From the NCBI GenBank assembly GCA_938039675.1, contig CALHUI010000003.1, positions 62,001 to 126,000 on the forward strand: DNA of 64,000 bases, written 5' to 3'. Source of the DNA: an uncultured Cytophagales bacterium (GTDB lineage: Bacteria; Bacteroidota; Bacteroidia; Cytophagales; Thermoflexibacteraceae). Both the position numbers and the translations under genes were made by a program. The notes below the pieces were generated by a model. That model was not told where the DNA came from. It ran no database searches and saw nothing but the letters and a program-made list of their open reading frames with translations. Within the stretch, counting starts at the first letter, position 1; every line of letters begins with the position of its first letter. Shown piece by piece: positions 33,404 through 42,288 of this stretch.

Positions 33404-34099
33404 CTACCCTACCAGAAAATGATAGCCTACGTTTTTGATAGACAGAATCTGAATGGAAGGGTCATCTTTCAGCAGTCCACGCAGTTTGGTAATGTACACA
33501 TCCAGATTGCGGGAGTTGAAGAAAGAATCGTCGCGCCATACGCGCATCAGGATGTCTTGCCGGTTGATGATTTTGTTTTGGTTTTCGGCAAAAATGGAAA
33601 GCAGTTCCGACTCGCGGTGGGAAAGTTTGCGCACCTCATCGCCGAGGCGGAGCTCGTAGCGCCGTGGCAGGAAATGATAGCGCCCGATGGTGATAGCGCC
33701 ATCGCTGCGCACTTTTGTTTGTCCTTGTGTGAGTTGCAGCAGGTTTTGGATGCGTACAATCAACTCTTCCAAACTGAACGGCTTGCGGATATAGTCATTG
33801 CCGCCCGATTGAAAGCCCTGCACGGCATCTTCTGCTTGTGTTTTGGCGGTCAGAAAAAGGATAGGTGTTTGGGGTTCTAATTGTTTGATTTCCTGTGCAA
33901 TGGCAAAGCCGTCTTTGTAGGGAAGCATAACATCCAGCACGCAAATATGCGGCTGAAATCGTTTGAACTGTTCTATGATTTGTCTGCCATCGGGCAGCAT
34001 TAAAACCTGAAAACCGCGGCTCTCGAGGCTGTCTTTTACAATTCGCCCCAAGAACTGCTCATCTTCTATATAAAGAATTTTAAAAGATGAAGGGTTCAT
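33404..34099 (-). CDS. OmpR-family response regulator (second two-component system)
   Basis: This 231-residue protein has a receiver domain (phospho-acceptor Asp56 in ICVLDVMLPYKDG, Lys106 in DYIRKPFS) and a C-terminal winged helix (about 135-230, KLSHRESELLSIFAENQNKI). Its ATG lies inside the end of the kinase gene (20-nt overlap), so the two are translationally coupled. The target genes are unknown; the neighbouring PAS gene may belong to the same pathway. Confidence 0.93.
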   Translation of the reverse strand: MNPSSFKILYIEDEQFLGRIVKDSLESRGFQVLMLPDGRQIIEQFKRFQPHICVLDVMLPYKDGFAIAQEIKQLEPQTPILFLTAKTQAEDAVQGFQSGGNDYIRKPFSLEELIVRIQNLLQLTQGQTKVRSDGAITIGRYHFLPRRYELRLGDEVRKLSHRESELLSIFAENQNKIINRQDILMRVWRDDSFFNSRNLDVYITKLRGLLKDDPSIQILSIKNVGYHFLVG

Positions 34100-35585
34100 A
34101 TTGCCATTGGCGAGCAGTTACTTTCAGTTTAGGCAGTCGCACAATGAAGGTACTGCCCTGCCCGGGAGTGCTCTGCAAAGTAATATCTCCTCCATGACTT
34201 TTCACAACATTTGCCACATAACTTAGCCCCAACCCGTAACCTTTTACGTTGTGCACGTTGCCCGTTGGTACGCGAAAAAATTTGTCAAAAATTTTCTTAT
34301 GATACTCTGCCGGAATACCTATGCCGTTGTCGCTTACAGCAATGAGCAGCTCGTTTTCTTTTTCTACCAGCCTCACATCTATCTGCGGGTTTTCGGGAGT
34401 GTATTTTAAGGCATTTTCCAGCAAATTGAATACAATGTTGGTCAGGTGCGTTTGGTCGCCGCGGACTTTCCAAGTGTCCCCCTCGCTGTGGAAGTTTACC
34501 CGTGCATCAAAATGCTGCAATTGCGGACGCATAGAACTGATAACGCCCCGGATAGTTTCCTGCAAATCCACATTGTTTTTTTCCGGGTGGATGCCTTTTT
34601 CTTCAAAAATGGCAATTTTCATAATCTGGTCTATCATCAGCGAGAGGCGTTTGAGTTCTGTTTTGCAGATGGCGAGGTACTCGGCGGTAATCTCCCGATT
34701 TTGCAGCACATTAAAACTGTTGAGTGCTTCAATGGCCACGCTTACCGTAGCAACAGGAGTTTTCAGTTCGTGGGTTACATTGCTGATGAAGTCGTTTTTA
34801 AGCTCGGCAAGCCGCTGTTGTTGCCGCAGTGCACGATACATCAGGACAAAGGCGGCAATGGTGATAGAGGTAAGAAAAACGGAAAAAAGTATGAGGGGCA
34901 TAATTTGCTGCCACACATTCCAAGAAAAACCTTCTATGCGGGCTTCGTAGCCTATGCCGGGTAGGATAAATACGCGCTCGCGAAGGATGTGAGGCTCGGC
35001 GGCTTCCCTGTTGCGCACAGCTCGCCATTCATCTTCGGTGGGCGGTGCACTCAGTTGCAGCGAAGATACGGCCACTTGGCGGACAACCAACTGCCTTTCG
35101 GCAATTTCTGCCATGCATCGGCGGATAATCAGGGTACTGTCTATGCGGATACCGGCAGCCAGCAAGCCCATGGAATTAACAAAGCGCATCCGTCGGGGAG
35201 AAAATCTCAGGTAACTTTTGCTGAGCGAGTCGCTTTTGGCGCTGAGCGATACGATAAAGGCTTTACTCTTGGCCGAATCGGTATGGGCGGGCAGCGGTTT
35301 TCCTTTGTGGAAAATTGCTTTGTGCATATCGGTCGGATGTAGCGGTATCATGAGGCGCGCGATAGAGTCGCTATTAATACCCAGCGAATCCATCAGGCGC
35401 ATGGCCAGCGAATCCTGAATATGCCGCACGCTGTGCTCAAAGATGTTCCCCAATTCGCGGCGCACGCTTTGGCGGGCATCTTTGAACGATTTGCTTAACC
35501 ACAAAAACTGCAATATCAACAGCAACACAAGGCTTGCTGTCATCAACAGAACAGGTAAGAGTGGTTTGCCGGTAGTTGTACGCAT
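34080..35585 (-). CDS. sensor histidine kinase (second two-component system)
   Basis: This 501-residue membrane kinase has TM1 at about residues 9-30, a periplasmic domain of about 195 residues without a recognised fold, and TM2 at about 229-250. A DHp domain has His272 in ISNVTHELKTPVATV, and an ATPase domain has N-box IVFNLLENALKYTPENP and G-boxes SDNGIGIPAEY and GYGLGLSYV. There is no HAMP domain. It overlaps the regulator gene by 20 nt and transcription runs kinase first. The signal is unknown. Confidence 0.93.
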   Translation of the reverse strand: MRTTTGKPLLPVLLMTASLVLLLILQFLWLSKSFKDARQSVRRELGNIFEHSVRHIQDSLAMRLMDSLGINSDSIARLMIPLHPTDMHKAIFHKGKPLPAHTDSAKSKAFIVSLSAKSDSLSKSYLRFSPRRMRFVNSMGLLAAGIRIDSTLIIRRCMAEIAERQLVVRQVAVSSLQLSAPPTEDEWRAVRNREAAEPHILRERVFILPGIGYEARIEGFSWNVWQQIMPLILFSVFLTSITIAAFVLMYRALRQQQRLAELKNDFISNVTHELKTPVATVSVAIEALNSFNVLQNREITAEYLAICKTELKRLSLMIDQIMKIAIFEEKGIHPEKNNVDLQETIRGVISSMRPQLQHFDARVNFHSEGDTWKVRGDQTHLTNIVFNLLENALKYTPENPQIDVRLVEKENELLIAVSDNGIGIPAEYHKKIFDKFFRVPTGNVHNVKGYGLGLSYVANVVKSHGGDITLQSTPGQGSTFIVRLPKLKVTARQWQYEPFIF

Positions 35586-35702
35586 AATAATTCGCTGATT
35601 TTTTAATCAAAGAAAAAAACTTTTGCCGCATTGCACGCTTTTATTAACCTTGATTAACATTACTTTCAGCCTGATTAACACTGCATTACAACATGTTTGG
35701 CT

Positions 35703-35710
35703 TACATTTG
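35703..35710 (+). promoter_or_regulatory. -7 box of the GLPGLI gene
   Basis: TACATTTG fits TAnnTTTG and lies 24 nt before ATG 35735. It falls inside the longer frame that begins at 35693, which supports the shorter start. A CTG sits at the -33 position with 19-nt spacing. Confidence 0.55.
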
Positions 35711-35734
35711 CCAATAGTTAATTTGTACAATCGC

Positions 35735-36484
35735 ATGAAAAGAAACCGGATTGCTTTAGCCTTTTTTTCTTTGCTGACTATTGCCGCACAGGCGCAAACC
35801 TCAGAAGGAACTATTGTGTATGAAATGAAGGTCAATTTGCATCGGAATCTACCGCCTGAGCGCGAGTCGATGAAAAGCATGATTCCCGAATTTATGACGC
35901 AGCGGATGCAGTTGGCTTTCACCGCCAATGAGTCAGTATATAAGCCCGTGGAAGAAGACGATGATGATATGCAGCCCGGCAGCGGCGGACGCGGCGGTAT
36001 GATGCGTTGGATGCGCAATATGGGTTCTACTTATCTGAACTTCCAAACTCAGCAATGGCTGGAACTGCGCGAGTTTATGGGCAAAAAGTTCCTGATTGAA
36101 GACACGCTGAAAGTACGGTCATGGAAATTTGAAGATGAGGAAAAAAACATCAACGGTTACGTCTGCAAAAAATCCACGATAGAAGACGAATTTATGAACC
36201 GCAAAGTGCAAGTAGTGGCTTGGTACGCCGACCAACTGCTTGCTCCGGTAGGCCCCGACAGGTTTCACTCCCTGCCCGGAACGGTGTTAGAAGTGAACGT
36301 AAACGATGAATTTGTAGTATTTCGCCCTGTCAGCATCAGCACAAAGACGCCGGACAAAGCCGATTTGAAAGCGCCTTCGGAAGGCAAGAAAGTAACCCGT
36401 GCAGAGTTCCGGAAAATTGTAGAAGAACGCATGAAAGAAATCGGTGCAGGTGGCGGAATGATGATGCGCCGCAGCGGTAACTAA
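35735..36484 (+). CDS. GLPGLI family exported protein
   Basis: This 249-residue protein has a signal peptide (MKRNRIALAFFSLL... ending AQAQ, about 1-21). The GLPGLI-family features are SEGTIVYEMKVNLHRN at the start, VVAWYADQLLAPVGPDRFHS, and the namesake motif LPGTVLEVNV. GLPGLI proteins are Bacteroidota exported proteins of unknown function. A Gly/Met-rich patch (about residues 80-100) and a basic C-terminus ending MMMRRSGN are unusual touches. The start follows a promoter-like -7 box. A terminator follows the gene. Confidence 0.85.
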   Translation: MKRNRIALAFFSLLTIAAQAQTSEGTIVYEMKVNLHRNLPPERESMKSMIPEFMTQRMQLAFTANESVYKPVEEDDDDMQPGSGGRGGMMRWMRNMGSTYLNFQTQQWLELREFMGKKFLIEDTLKVRSWKFEDEEKNINGYVCKKSTIEDEFMNRKVQVVAWYADQLLAPVGPDRFHSLPGTVLEVNVNDEFVVFRPVSISTKTPDKADLKAPSEGKKVTRAEFRKIVEERMKEIGAGGGMMMRRSGN

Positions 36485-36508
36485 TTCGGAATAACCTGAA
36501 TAAAATTG

Positions 36509-36540
36509 AAAAGCCATCTCTTAAACGGGGATGGTTTTTC
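36509..36540 (+). terminator. terminator after the GLPGLI gene
   Basis: AAAAGCCATCTC (36509-36520) pairs with GGGATGGTTTTT (36528-36539) over 12 positions, two of them G-U, with a 7-nt loop. The T-run is part of the right arm. Because the next gene is convergent, it may serve both strands. Confidence 0.8.
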
Positions 36541-36560
36541 TATGATTAGAAGCAACAGAT

Positions 36561-36959
36561 TTAGCCATTCACCCAAGCCTGTGCTTCATCCACAGAGCTG
36601 AAAAAACGCGTCAGCAGTTGTTGGGCTTGCTTTTCGTCAAATGTTTGTTCTAAAGACATGAGTTGTGCAATATCATCGGGGTAAACAAAGGCAATGCGCC
36701 TGATACCCATTGCTTGATATTGAGGAACAATTGTTCGGTCGTGCCACTCCTGTATATGAGGCAGCATAATAAAATGTCCCGCATAGGCATCTACCAGAAA
36801 TTTTTTAGATTCCGTTGTGCGAAGTAACTCTACAAAACGAAGCAGATGGTTTTTAAATTCGTTCTCCGGCATATCCGCAGCAGTTCCCTTCCATGTGATG
36901 TACAGCAGATTCGCATCGGCTTTGTGCACAATTTGCCAATATAGAGTTTCATCAAGCAT
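36561..36959 (-). CDS. small STAS/SEC14-like protein, function unknown
   Basis: This 132-residue soluble protein alternates strands and helices (LLYITWKGTAADMPENEF, KKFLVDAYAGHFIMLPHIQE, IRRIAFVYPDDIAQLMSLE). The pattern resembles the STAS/SEC14-like small proteins common in Bacteroidota, for which no function is established. The frame is open to 37022, but the ATG at 36959 gives the natural N-terminus. A degenerate relative lies at 27817-27981. Confidence 0.65.
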   Translation of the reverse strand: MLDETLYWQIVHKADANLLYITWKGTAADMPENEFKNHLLRFVELLRTTESKKFLVDAYAGHFIMLPHIQEWHDRTIVPQYQAMGIRRIAFVYPDDIAQLMSLEQTFDEKQAQQLLTRFFSSVDEAQAWVNG

Positions 36960-37070
36960 AAGAATAAAAGTTAATTTTTTGGCAAGAAGTTGCAAATATC
37001 TGACATGTTGGCATACAAACAATATTTACCGTGTAACTTGCTACCATTAAACCTAACCGACAACCAAACC

Positions 37071-38468
37071 ATGCAAATACTTTTTAAGTGCCTTGGGGCT
37101 GCCCAAACCGTTACGGGTTCCAAATATATTTTAGACATTGATAACTTTCGGCTGATGGTGGACTGCGGCCTGTTTCAGGGGCTGAAAGAGTTGCGGTTGC
37201 GCAACCGGGAGCTGTTCCCCGTAGAGCCTGATACCATAGATGCCATTGTGCTGACTCATGCCCATATAGACCACATCGGTTATTTGCCGCGCCTTTACAA
37301 ACAGGGTTTCCGCGGCACCGTCTATTGCACGGAAGCAACGGCAGACCTCATCCCGATGATGCTGAAAGATTCTGCCAAATTGCAGGAAGAAGAAGCCACT
37401 TATGCTGCCAAAAAAGGCTATTCCAAACACAGTATGCCGTTGCCGCTATATACGGTTAAAGATGTGGAGGATGTATTGCCGCTGATAGCCGGCGTGCCCG
37501 TTCGCACTGACTTTGACTTGCGGGATAACATCAGCCTTCGCTATGAAGATGCCGGACATATTGTGGGCGCAGCATCGCTCATACTGACCGTTCAGGGAGA
37601 ATATCAGCAGAAAAAAATTGTATTTTCCGGCGATTTGGGCAGCAGCCGCGACCCCTTGCTGAACCCGCCAACCTTATTGGAGGAAGCCGATTGCCTAATT
37701 GTGGAATCTACCTATGGTGGCCGTGTGGTGCCGACGGCAGATGTGTTGGAAGCACTGGCGCAAGAGATAGAAAGCGCCTTTGCCGAAGATGGCTGTTTGC
37801 TAATTCCGGCCTTTGCCTTGGGGCGCACGCAGAATATGCTGTATTACATCAAAAAGATTTTTCAAACCCGTCGCCTGAAACCTTTCCCCGTGTATGTGGA
37901 CAGTCCCATGGCGATAGAAGCCACATGTCTGTATGCCAAGCACTTAGCACTTGACGAACAGTCTAAACACTGCGATGCCAATGACTTGTTCCATTTCCCT
38001 TCGCTTCATTATTGCTTGGAAGTAGCCGAATCTAAGCGGATTAATGACATTCGCTCAGGTGCCGTAATTATTTCGGCAAGTGGCATGGCTACGGGCGGGC
38101 GCATTGTTCATCATTTGTACAACCGCCTGCATCGCCCACAGGACACGGTGCTGTTTGTAGGCTATCAGGCAGAAGGCACGCGGGGCAAGCGCCTGCTTGC
38201 AGGTGAAACGGAAATCAAAATGCTTGGCGAGTATGTGCCTGTCAAGTGCCGTATCCGCGAGCTGCCCTATTTCTCTGCACATGCCGACCATGACGGGCTG
38301 ATGCACTGGCTGGGGGCATTTCAGAGCGCACCTAAGATGACTTTTATTACACACGGGGAAAAAGAATCGGCCAAAGCGCTGAAAAATGCCATTGAAACCC
38401 AACTGCACTGGCACAATGTGATTATACCGGAGTACATGGAAAGTTTTATTCTTTTTGACAGAATTTAG
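37071..38468 (+). CDS. beta-CASP metallo-beta-lactamase-fold RNA nuclease
   Basis: This 465-residue protein has the metallo-beta-lactamase motifs LTHAHIDHIGYLP (HxHxDH), the His in EDAGHIVGAASL and FSGDLGS. The beta-CASP insert follows, with VESTYGGR, IPAFALGRTQNMLYYI, DSPMAIEAT and SASGMATGGRIVHHL, and the C-terminal YFSAHADHDGL and FITHGE motifs. It should be an endo/exoribonuclease of the CPSF73-like bacterial group. The conserved protein begins MQILFKCLGAAQTVTGS at ATG 37071; the upstream 27 codons of the longer frame are not family-like. Confidence 0.93.
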   Translation: MQILFKCLGAAQTVTGSKYILDIDNFRLMVDCGLFQGLKELRLRNRELFPVEPDTIDAIVLTHAHIDHIGYLPRLYKQGFRGTVYCTEATADLIPMMLKDSAKLQEEEATYAAKKGYSKHSMPLPLYTVKDVEDVLPLIAGVPVRTDFDLRDNISLRYEDAGHIVGAASLILTVQGEYQQKKIVFSGDLGSSRDPLLNPPTLLEEADCLIVESTYGGRVVPTADVLEALAQEIESAFAEDGCLLIPAFALGRTQNMLYYIKKIFQTRRLKPFPVYVDSPMAIEATCLYAKHLALDEQSKHCDANDLFHFPSLHYCLEVAESKRINDIRSGAVIISASGMATGGRIVHHLYNRLHRPQDTVLFVGYQAEGTRGKRLLAGETEIKMLGEYVPVKCRIRELPYFSAHADHDGLMHWLGAFQSAPKMTFITHGEKESAKALKNAIETQLHWHNVIIPEYMESFILFDRI

Positions 38469-38484
38469 TTGAGTGCCTTTTTGT

Positions 38485-38492
38485 TACTTTTG
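38485..38492 (+). promoter_or_regulatory. -7 box of the second PBP gene
   Basis: TACTTTTG fits TAnnTTTG and lies 26 nt before ATG 38519. The nearest TTG is closer than the usual 19 nt. Confidence 0.4.
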
Positions 38493-38518
38493 TACTTTAT
38501 CGTAAGCATTAGGATAGA

Positions 38519-40789
38519 ATGTATCTGCGAATCATACGTTTAGGCTGGACGCTGATTGCCGCCGGTTTTTTGTTTTTGGGAGTTTGGGTGTTGGCAGTCA
38601 GTAACGATTGGGGGGGCTTGTTCGGCGGCATGCCCAACCTCACCAAGTTAGAAAACCCCAAGTCGGAAGTAGCCTCAGAGCTGTGGTCTGCCGATGGCGT
38701 GTTGCTGGGTAAATATTTCCGTCAGAATCGTACGCCCGTCCGCTATGAAGAAATTTCGCCCAACCTGCTCAATGCTTTGTATGCCACCGAAGACATTCGC
38801 TTTGAAGACCATTCGGGGATAGACTTTCGCGGTACGTTTTCCATACTTTTTGACTTGCTGCGCGGCAAGCGTCGTGGCGGTAGTACCATCACCCAGCAGT
38901 TGGCAAAAAACCTGTTCAGTACGCGCCAAAACCTGAAAGGTTCGTTGAGCGACCTGCCGCTGCTTGGAACGGTCATTGCCAAAACCAAAGAGTGGATTCT
39001 CGCAATCCAGTTGGAGCGCTCCTACACCAAACGCGAAATTGTTACCATGTACCTCAATGAGGTAGAACTTGGCAATAATGCTTTTGGCGTGAAAGTAGCG
39101 GCACGCACCTATTTCAACACAACCCCCGACAGCCTTACCGTGCCGCAGGCAGCCACGCTGGTAGGTATGCTAAAAGCGCCTACACGCTACAACCCCATAC
39201 GCAACCCCGAATTGGCACTGTTGCGCCGCAATACGGTTATAGAACAAATGGAAAAATACGGATTTATCAGCGAAGCGGAGGCAGAGCGCTACAAGCGTGC
39301 TTCTATCAAGGTAGATGCCGTGCAGTCCGATGACCACACCAGTGGTATTGCTACCTATTTCCGTATGGAAGTGCGCAAAGACTTGCTTGCGTGGTGTGCC
39401 AAAAACGGCTACGACCTTTTTGCCGACGGGTTGAAAATTTACACCACCATCGACTCACGTATGCAGCGCTATGCCGAAGAAGCCATTGCCGAGCACATGA
39501 AAGAGTTGCAGAGTAAGTTTTTTGCACATTGGAAAGGCCGCAATCCGTGGGTAGATGAAAACTTCCGCGAACTGCCCAACTTTGTTGATAGGGCTGTTAA
39601 GCGCACCGAACACTACCGCGTACTAAAAAGCATCTACGGAGACGATTCTATCTCTATCTACCGCGAACTGAATAAGCCTGTCCGGATAAAAGTTTTCAGT
39701 TGGACGGCAAAAAACAACGAAATAGATACGGTAATGAGTCCGATTGACTCTGTGAAGTATTTCAAAAAGTTTCTTCATGCCGGTATGATGAGTATGGACC
39801 CGCACACCGGCTATGTAAAAGCATGGGTAGGTGGCGTGAACTATAAGTTTTTTAGTTATGACCATGTGAAACAAGGAGCACGTCAGCCCGGCTCAGCATT
39901 TAAACCGATTGTGTATGCCACTGCTATCAACGAGCAGGCCTATTCTCCCTGCACCGAGGTAGTAGATGCGCCGCAAACCTTTGTTTTGGAAAACGGTGAA
40001 ACATGGACTGCCAAAAACTTTGGCGCATACACCGGCAATACTTATACGCTGCGGCAGGCATTGGCACAGTCTATCAACACTACCGCTGCTTTTCTGATGC
40101 GGCGCATCCAACCGCGCAGAGTAATTGAATATGCCCGCAAAATGGGTATTACCACCCCCTTAGACGAAGTGCCTTCGCTAGCTTTGGGGGCAGGTGGCGA
40201 TGTTTCCGTGTATGATTTGACAGGTGCATACGCCACTTTTGTCAATAAAGGAGTTTGGACTCAGCCTACCTACATCACCCACATCACCGATAAAAACGGC
40301 AAAGTACTTTATCGGTTCATTCCGCAAAAGCGCGAAGTTTTTGACGAGGAAAAGGCATACATTATGACCTACATGTTGCGTGGGGCTACCGAAGAGCGCA
40401 ACGGAACCGGTTTGGGGCTGTATCGCTACAAGTTCCGTCAGGGTACGCAAGTGGCCTGCAAAACCGGTACTACCCAAAACTACTCCGACGGTTGGTTCAT
40501 GGGTATGACCAAAGACTTGGTTACCGGCATATGGGTAGGCGGCGACGAGCGCAGTATTCACTTCCGCACAGGCGACTACGGGCAGGGTTCGCGCATGGCT
40601 ATGCCTGCATTCGGTATCTACATGGACAAGATTTTTGCCGACCCCCGTTTAGAGCCCTACAATACCAAAGGAGAGTTTCCCAAACCCGAAAAACTGACCA
40701 TAGAGCTGGATTGCTCTAAGGCAAAAGCCCTTCGGCTGGATTCGACTTCTTATGTGCCGCCTTCGGGTAATCCGCTGAATGATTTTTAG
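38519..40789 (+). CDS. penicillin-binding protein 1A (class A, bifunctional), copy 2
   Basis: This 756-residue protein is a paralogue of the PBP at 28246. It has one N-terminal helix (about 8-30), a GT51 domain (ATEDIRFEDHSGIDFRG and GGSTITQQLAKNLF) and a transpeptidase domain with PGSAFKP (SxxK), AQSINT (SxN) and CKTGTTQNYSDGW (KTG). Shared blocks such as NLTKLENPKSEVASELWSAD versus its partner's IAQLENPKIPTASELYTEDG show close kinship. It synthesises peptidoglycan. It lies 50 nt after the beta-CASP gene and has its own promoter-like -7 box. Confidence 0.94.
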   Translation: MYLRIIRLGWTLIAAGFLFLGVWVLAVSNDWGGLFGGMPNLTKLENPKSEVASELWSADGVLLGKYFRQNRTPVRYEEISPNLLNALYATEDIRFEDHSGIDFRGTFSILFDLLRGKRRGGSTITQQLAKNLFSTRQNLKGSLSDLPLLGTVIAKTKEWILAIQLERSYTKREIVTMYLNEVELGNNAFGVKVAARTYFNTTPDSLTVPQAATLVGMLKAPTRYNPIRNPELALLRRNTVIEQMEKYGFISEAEAERYKRASIKVDAVQSDDHTSGIATYFRMEVRKDLLAWCAKNGYDLFADGLKIYTTIDSRMQRYAEEAIAEHMKELQSKFFAHWKGRNPWVDENFRELPNFVDRAVKRTEHYRVLKSIYGDDSISIYRELNKPVRIKVFSWTAKNNEIDTVMSPIDSVKYFKKFLHAGMMSMDPHTGYVKAWVGGVNYKFFSYDHVKQGARQPGSAFKPIVYATAINEQAYSPCTEVVDAPQTFVLENGETWTAKNFGAYTGNTYTLRQALAQSINTTAAFLMRRIQPRRVIEYARKMGITTPLDEVPSLALGAGGDVSVYDLTGAYATFVNKGVWTQPTYITHITDKNGKVLYRFIPQKREVFDEEKAYIMTYMLRGATEERNGTGLGLYRYKFRQGTQVACKTGTTQNYSDGWFMGMTKDLVTGIWVGGDERSIHFRTGDYGQGSRMAMPAFGIYMDKIFADPRLEPYNTKGEFPKPEKLTIELDCSKAKALRLDSTSYVPPSGNPLNDF

Positions 40790-40968
40790 GAAAGCCTGCC
40801 CCCTAAAGCCGTTACAAGGTTTTTTGCAAAGGCTGTTTCTGTTTTTTGTTGTAATTTGACGGTAGTCAAGTTATGCGGCGGGCAGGCATTGCTTTTATAA
40901 ACTTCTGCTCTTTCAAATCTTATCGGAATGAGAACTTTGCCGCTGCTGCAACAAAAAGCACAAAACTG

Positions 40969-40992
40969 CCCATAGCAAAATTTTGTTATAGG
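40969..40992. repeat. 24-bp imperfect palindrome upstream of the aspartyl protease gene
   Basis: The halves at 40969-40980 and 40981-40992 are complementary at 10 of 12 positions, centred on CAAAATTTTG. It ends 21 nt before the ATG at 41014 and could be an operator or a terminator hairpin for the PBP transcript. The rest of the 224-nt gap shows nothing recognisable. Confidence 0.55.
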
Positions 40993-41013
40993 CTTAAATA
41001 AACCAAATAGGGT

Positions 41014-42288
41014 ATGGTGAAATCTTTACTGCGCACAGGTGCCGTTATGTTGTTGGCAGCACTGCTCGCAGGATGCCGTTCAGTTTCAAAATCAACGGCA
41101 GAAGGGCAGCCGATTTTCATGCGCAACCTCTACCGGATGAACCCCAAAGTAAAATCGGTTACAATACCTTTCAGGCTTGCCAATAACCTGATAATTATTC
41201 CTGTTTCCATCAACGGGTCAGACAGCCTTAGGTTTATTGTAGATACAGGCGTTAAAACACCTTTGATTACCTTGCTTAATGTTGGGGATTCCCTACAATT
41301 TGCCAATACCCGAAAAATCAAAATCCGCGGCTTGGGTGCAGGAGATGACTTGGAGGCGCTGCTTTCCTACGGCAACCTGTTTGCTTTTACCCCTCACCTG
41401 ATGGCACGCAACCACGACCTGCTGATTCTGATGCAGGATGTTTTTATGCTTTCCAAAAAGTTGGGCATGTACGTAAACGGCATTATCGGCTATGATTTTT
41501 TTAAAGATTTTATCGTAGAGATAGATTACGAAACCCGTCGGCTTACTTTGTACGACCCCAAGCACTATCGCAAAAAGTTGCGCGGGCATGCGCTCCCTAT
41601 TTCGGTAGAGGATGGCAAGCCCTATGTAGAATGTTATGTGCATCAGGCTAACGGCAAACGAGTGAAAGTACGCTTGTTGATTGATACAGGTGCCAGTAGT
41701 GCCGTTTCGCTCGATGTGCTCTCCCATCCCGACATTACTCATCCGCCCCAATACATTGAGGCCTATTTGGGGCAGGGCTTAAGCGGCGATATTCACGGCA
41801 AACTTGGGCGCATTGAAGCCTTGGAAATAGGTAAGTACATACTGAAAGACGTAACGGCGGCGTATCCTGACTCGGCATCGCTGGGCATGTTCGCGGGCAG
41901 CAGCCAAAGAAACGGCCAATTGGGTGCAGATGTTTTGAAACGGTTTCGGGTATTTATGGACTACGAAGGCGGTAAAATTTATCTAAAACCCAACTCATTT
42001 TTTAAAGAAGCGTTCAACTACAACCTTAGTGGCATGGAGATTATTACGCCTATTCCGGGGTTGCCACTGTTTACGATTTCAGAGGTAAGCCCTTGCTCGC
42101 CTGCTGCCGAAGCCGGTCTGCTGCCGGGCGATGAAATTCTAAACATTAATAAGCAAAATGCCTTCTCGTTGCGATTAACGGAGATTATGGCGCTTTTACA
42201 AAGCAAACCCGGGCGCAAAATCAGCATCAGTGTGCGGCGCGGGAATCAAACCATTACCACACAACTGATACTGCGCAAGCCGATTTAG
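41014..42288 (+). CDS. aspartyl-protease-fold lipoprotein with C-terminal PDZ domain
   Basis: This 424-residue protein has a lipoprotein signal with lipobox LAGC (Cys21). It carries two retropepsin-like active-site motifs, FIVDTGVKTPL (Asp77) and LLIDTGASSAVS (Asp224), and a PDZ domain (about 345-420, SPAAEAGLLPGDEILNINKQ). Two DTG motifs in one chain suggest a pepsin-like two-lobed site built within a single polypeptide. A periplasmic protease bound to the membrane is likely, with the PDZ domain recognising C-termini. Its stop overlaps the stop of the convergent DUF1684 gene by 4 nt. Confidence 0.87.
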   Translation: MVKSLLRTGAVMLLAALLAGCRSVSKSTAEGQPIFMRNLYRMNPKVKSVTIPFRLANNLIIIPVSINGSDSLRFIVDTGVKTPLITLLNVGDSLQFANTRKIKIRGLGAGDDLEALLSYGNLFAFTPHLMARNHDLLILMQDVFMLSKKLGMYVNGIIGYDFFKDFIVEIDYETRRLTLYDPKHYRKKLRGHALPISVEDGKPYVECYVHQANGKRVKVRLLIDTGASSAVSLDVLSHPDITHPPQYIEAYLGQGLSGDIHGKLGRIEALEIGKYILKDVTAAYPDSASLGMFAGSSQRNGQLGADVLKRFRVFMDYEGGKIYLKPNSFFKEAFNYNLSGMEIITPIPGLPLFTISEVSPCSPAAEAGLLPGDEILNINKQNAFSLRLTEIMALLQSKPGRKISISVRRGNQTITTQLILRKPI

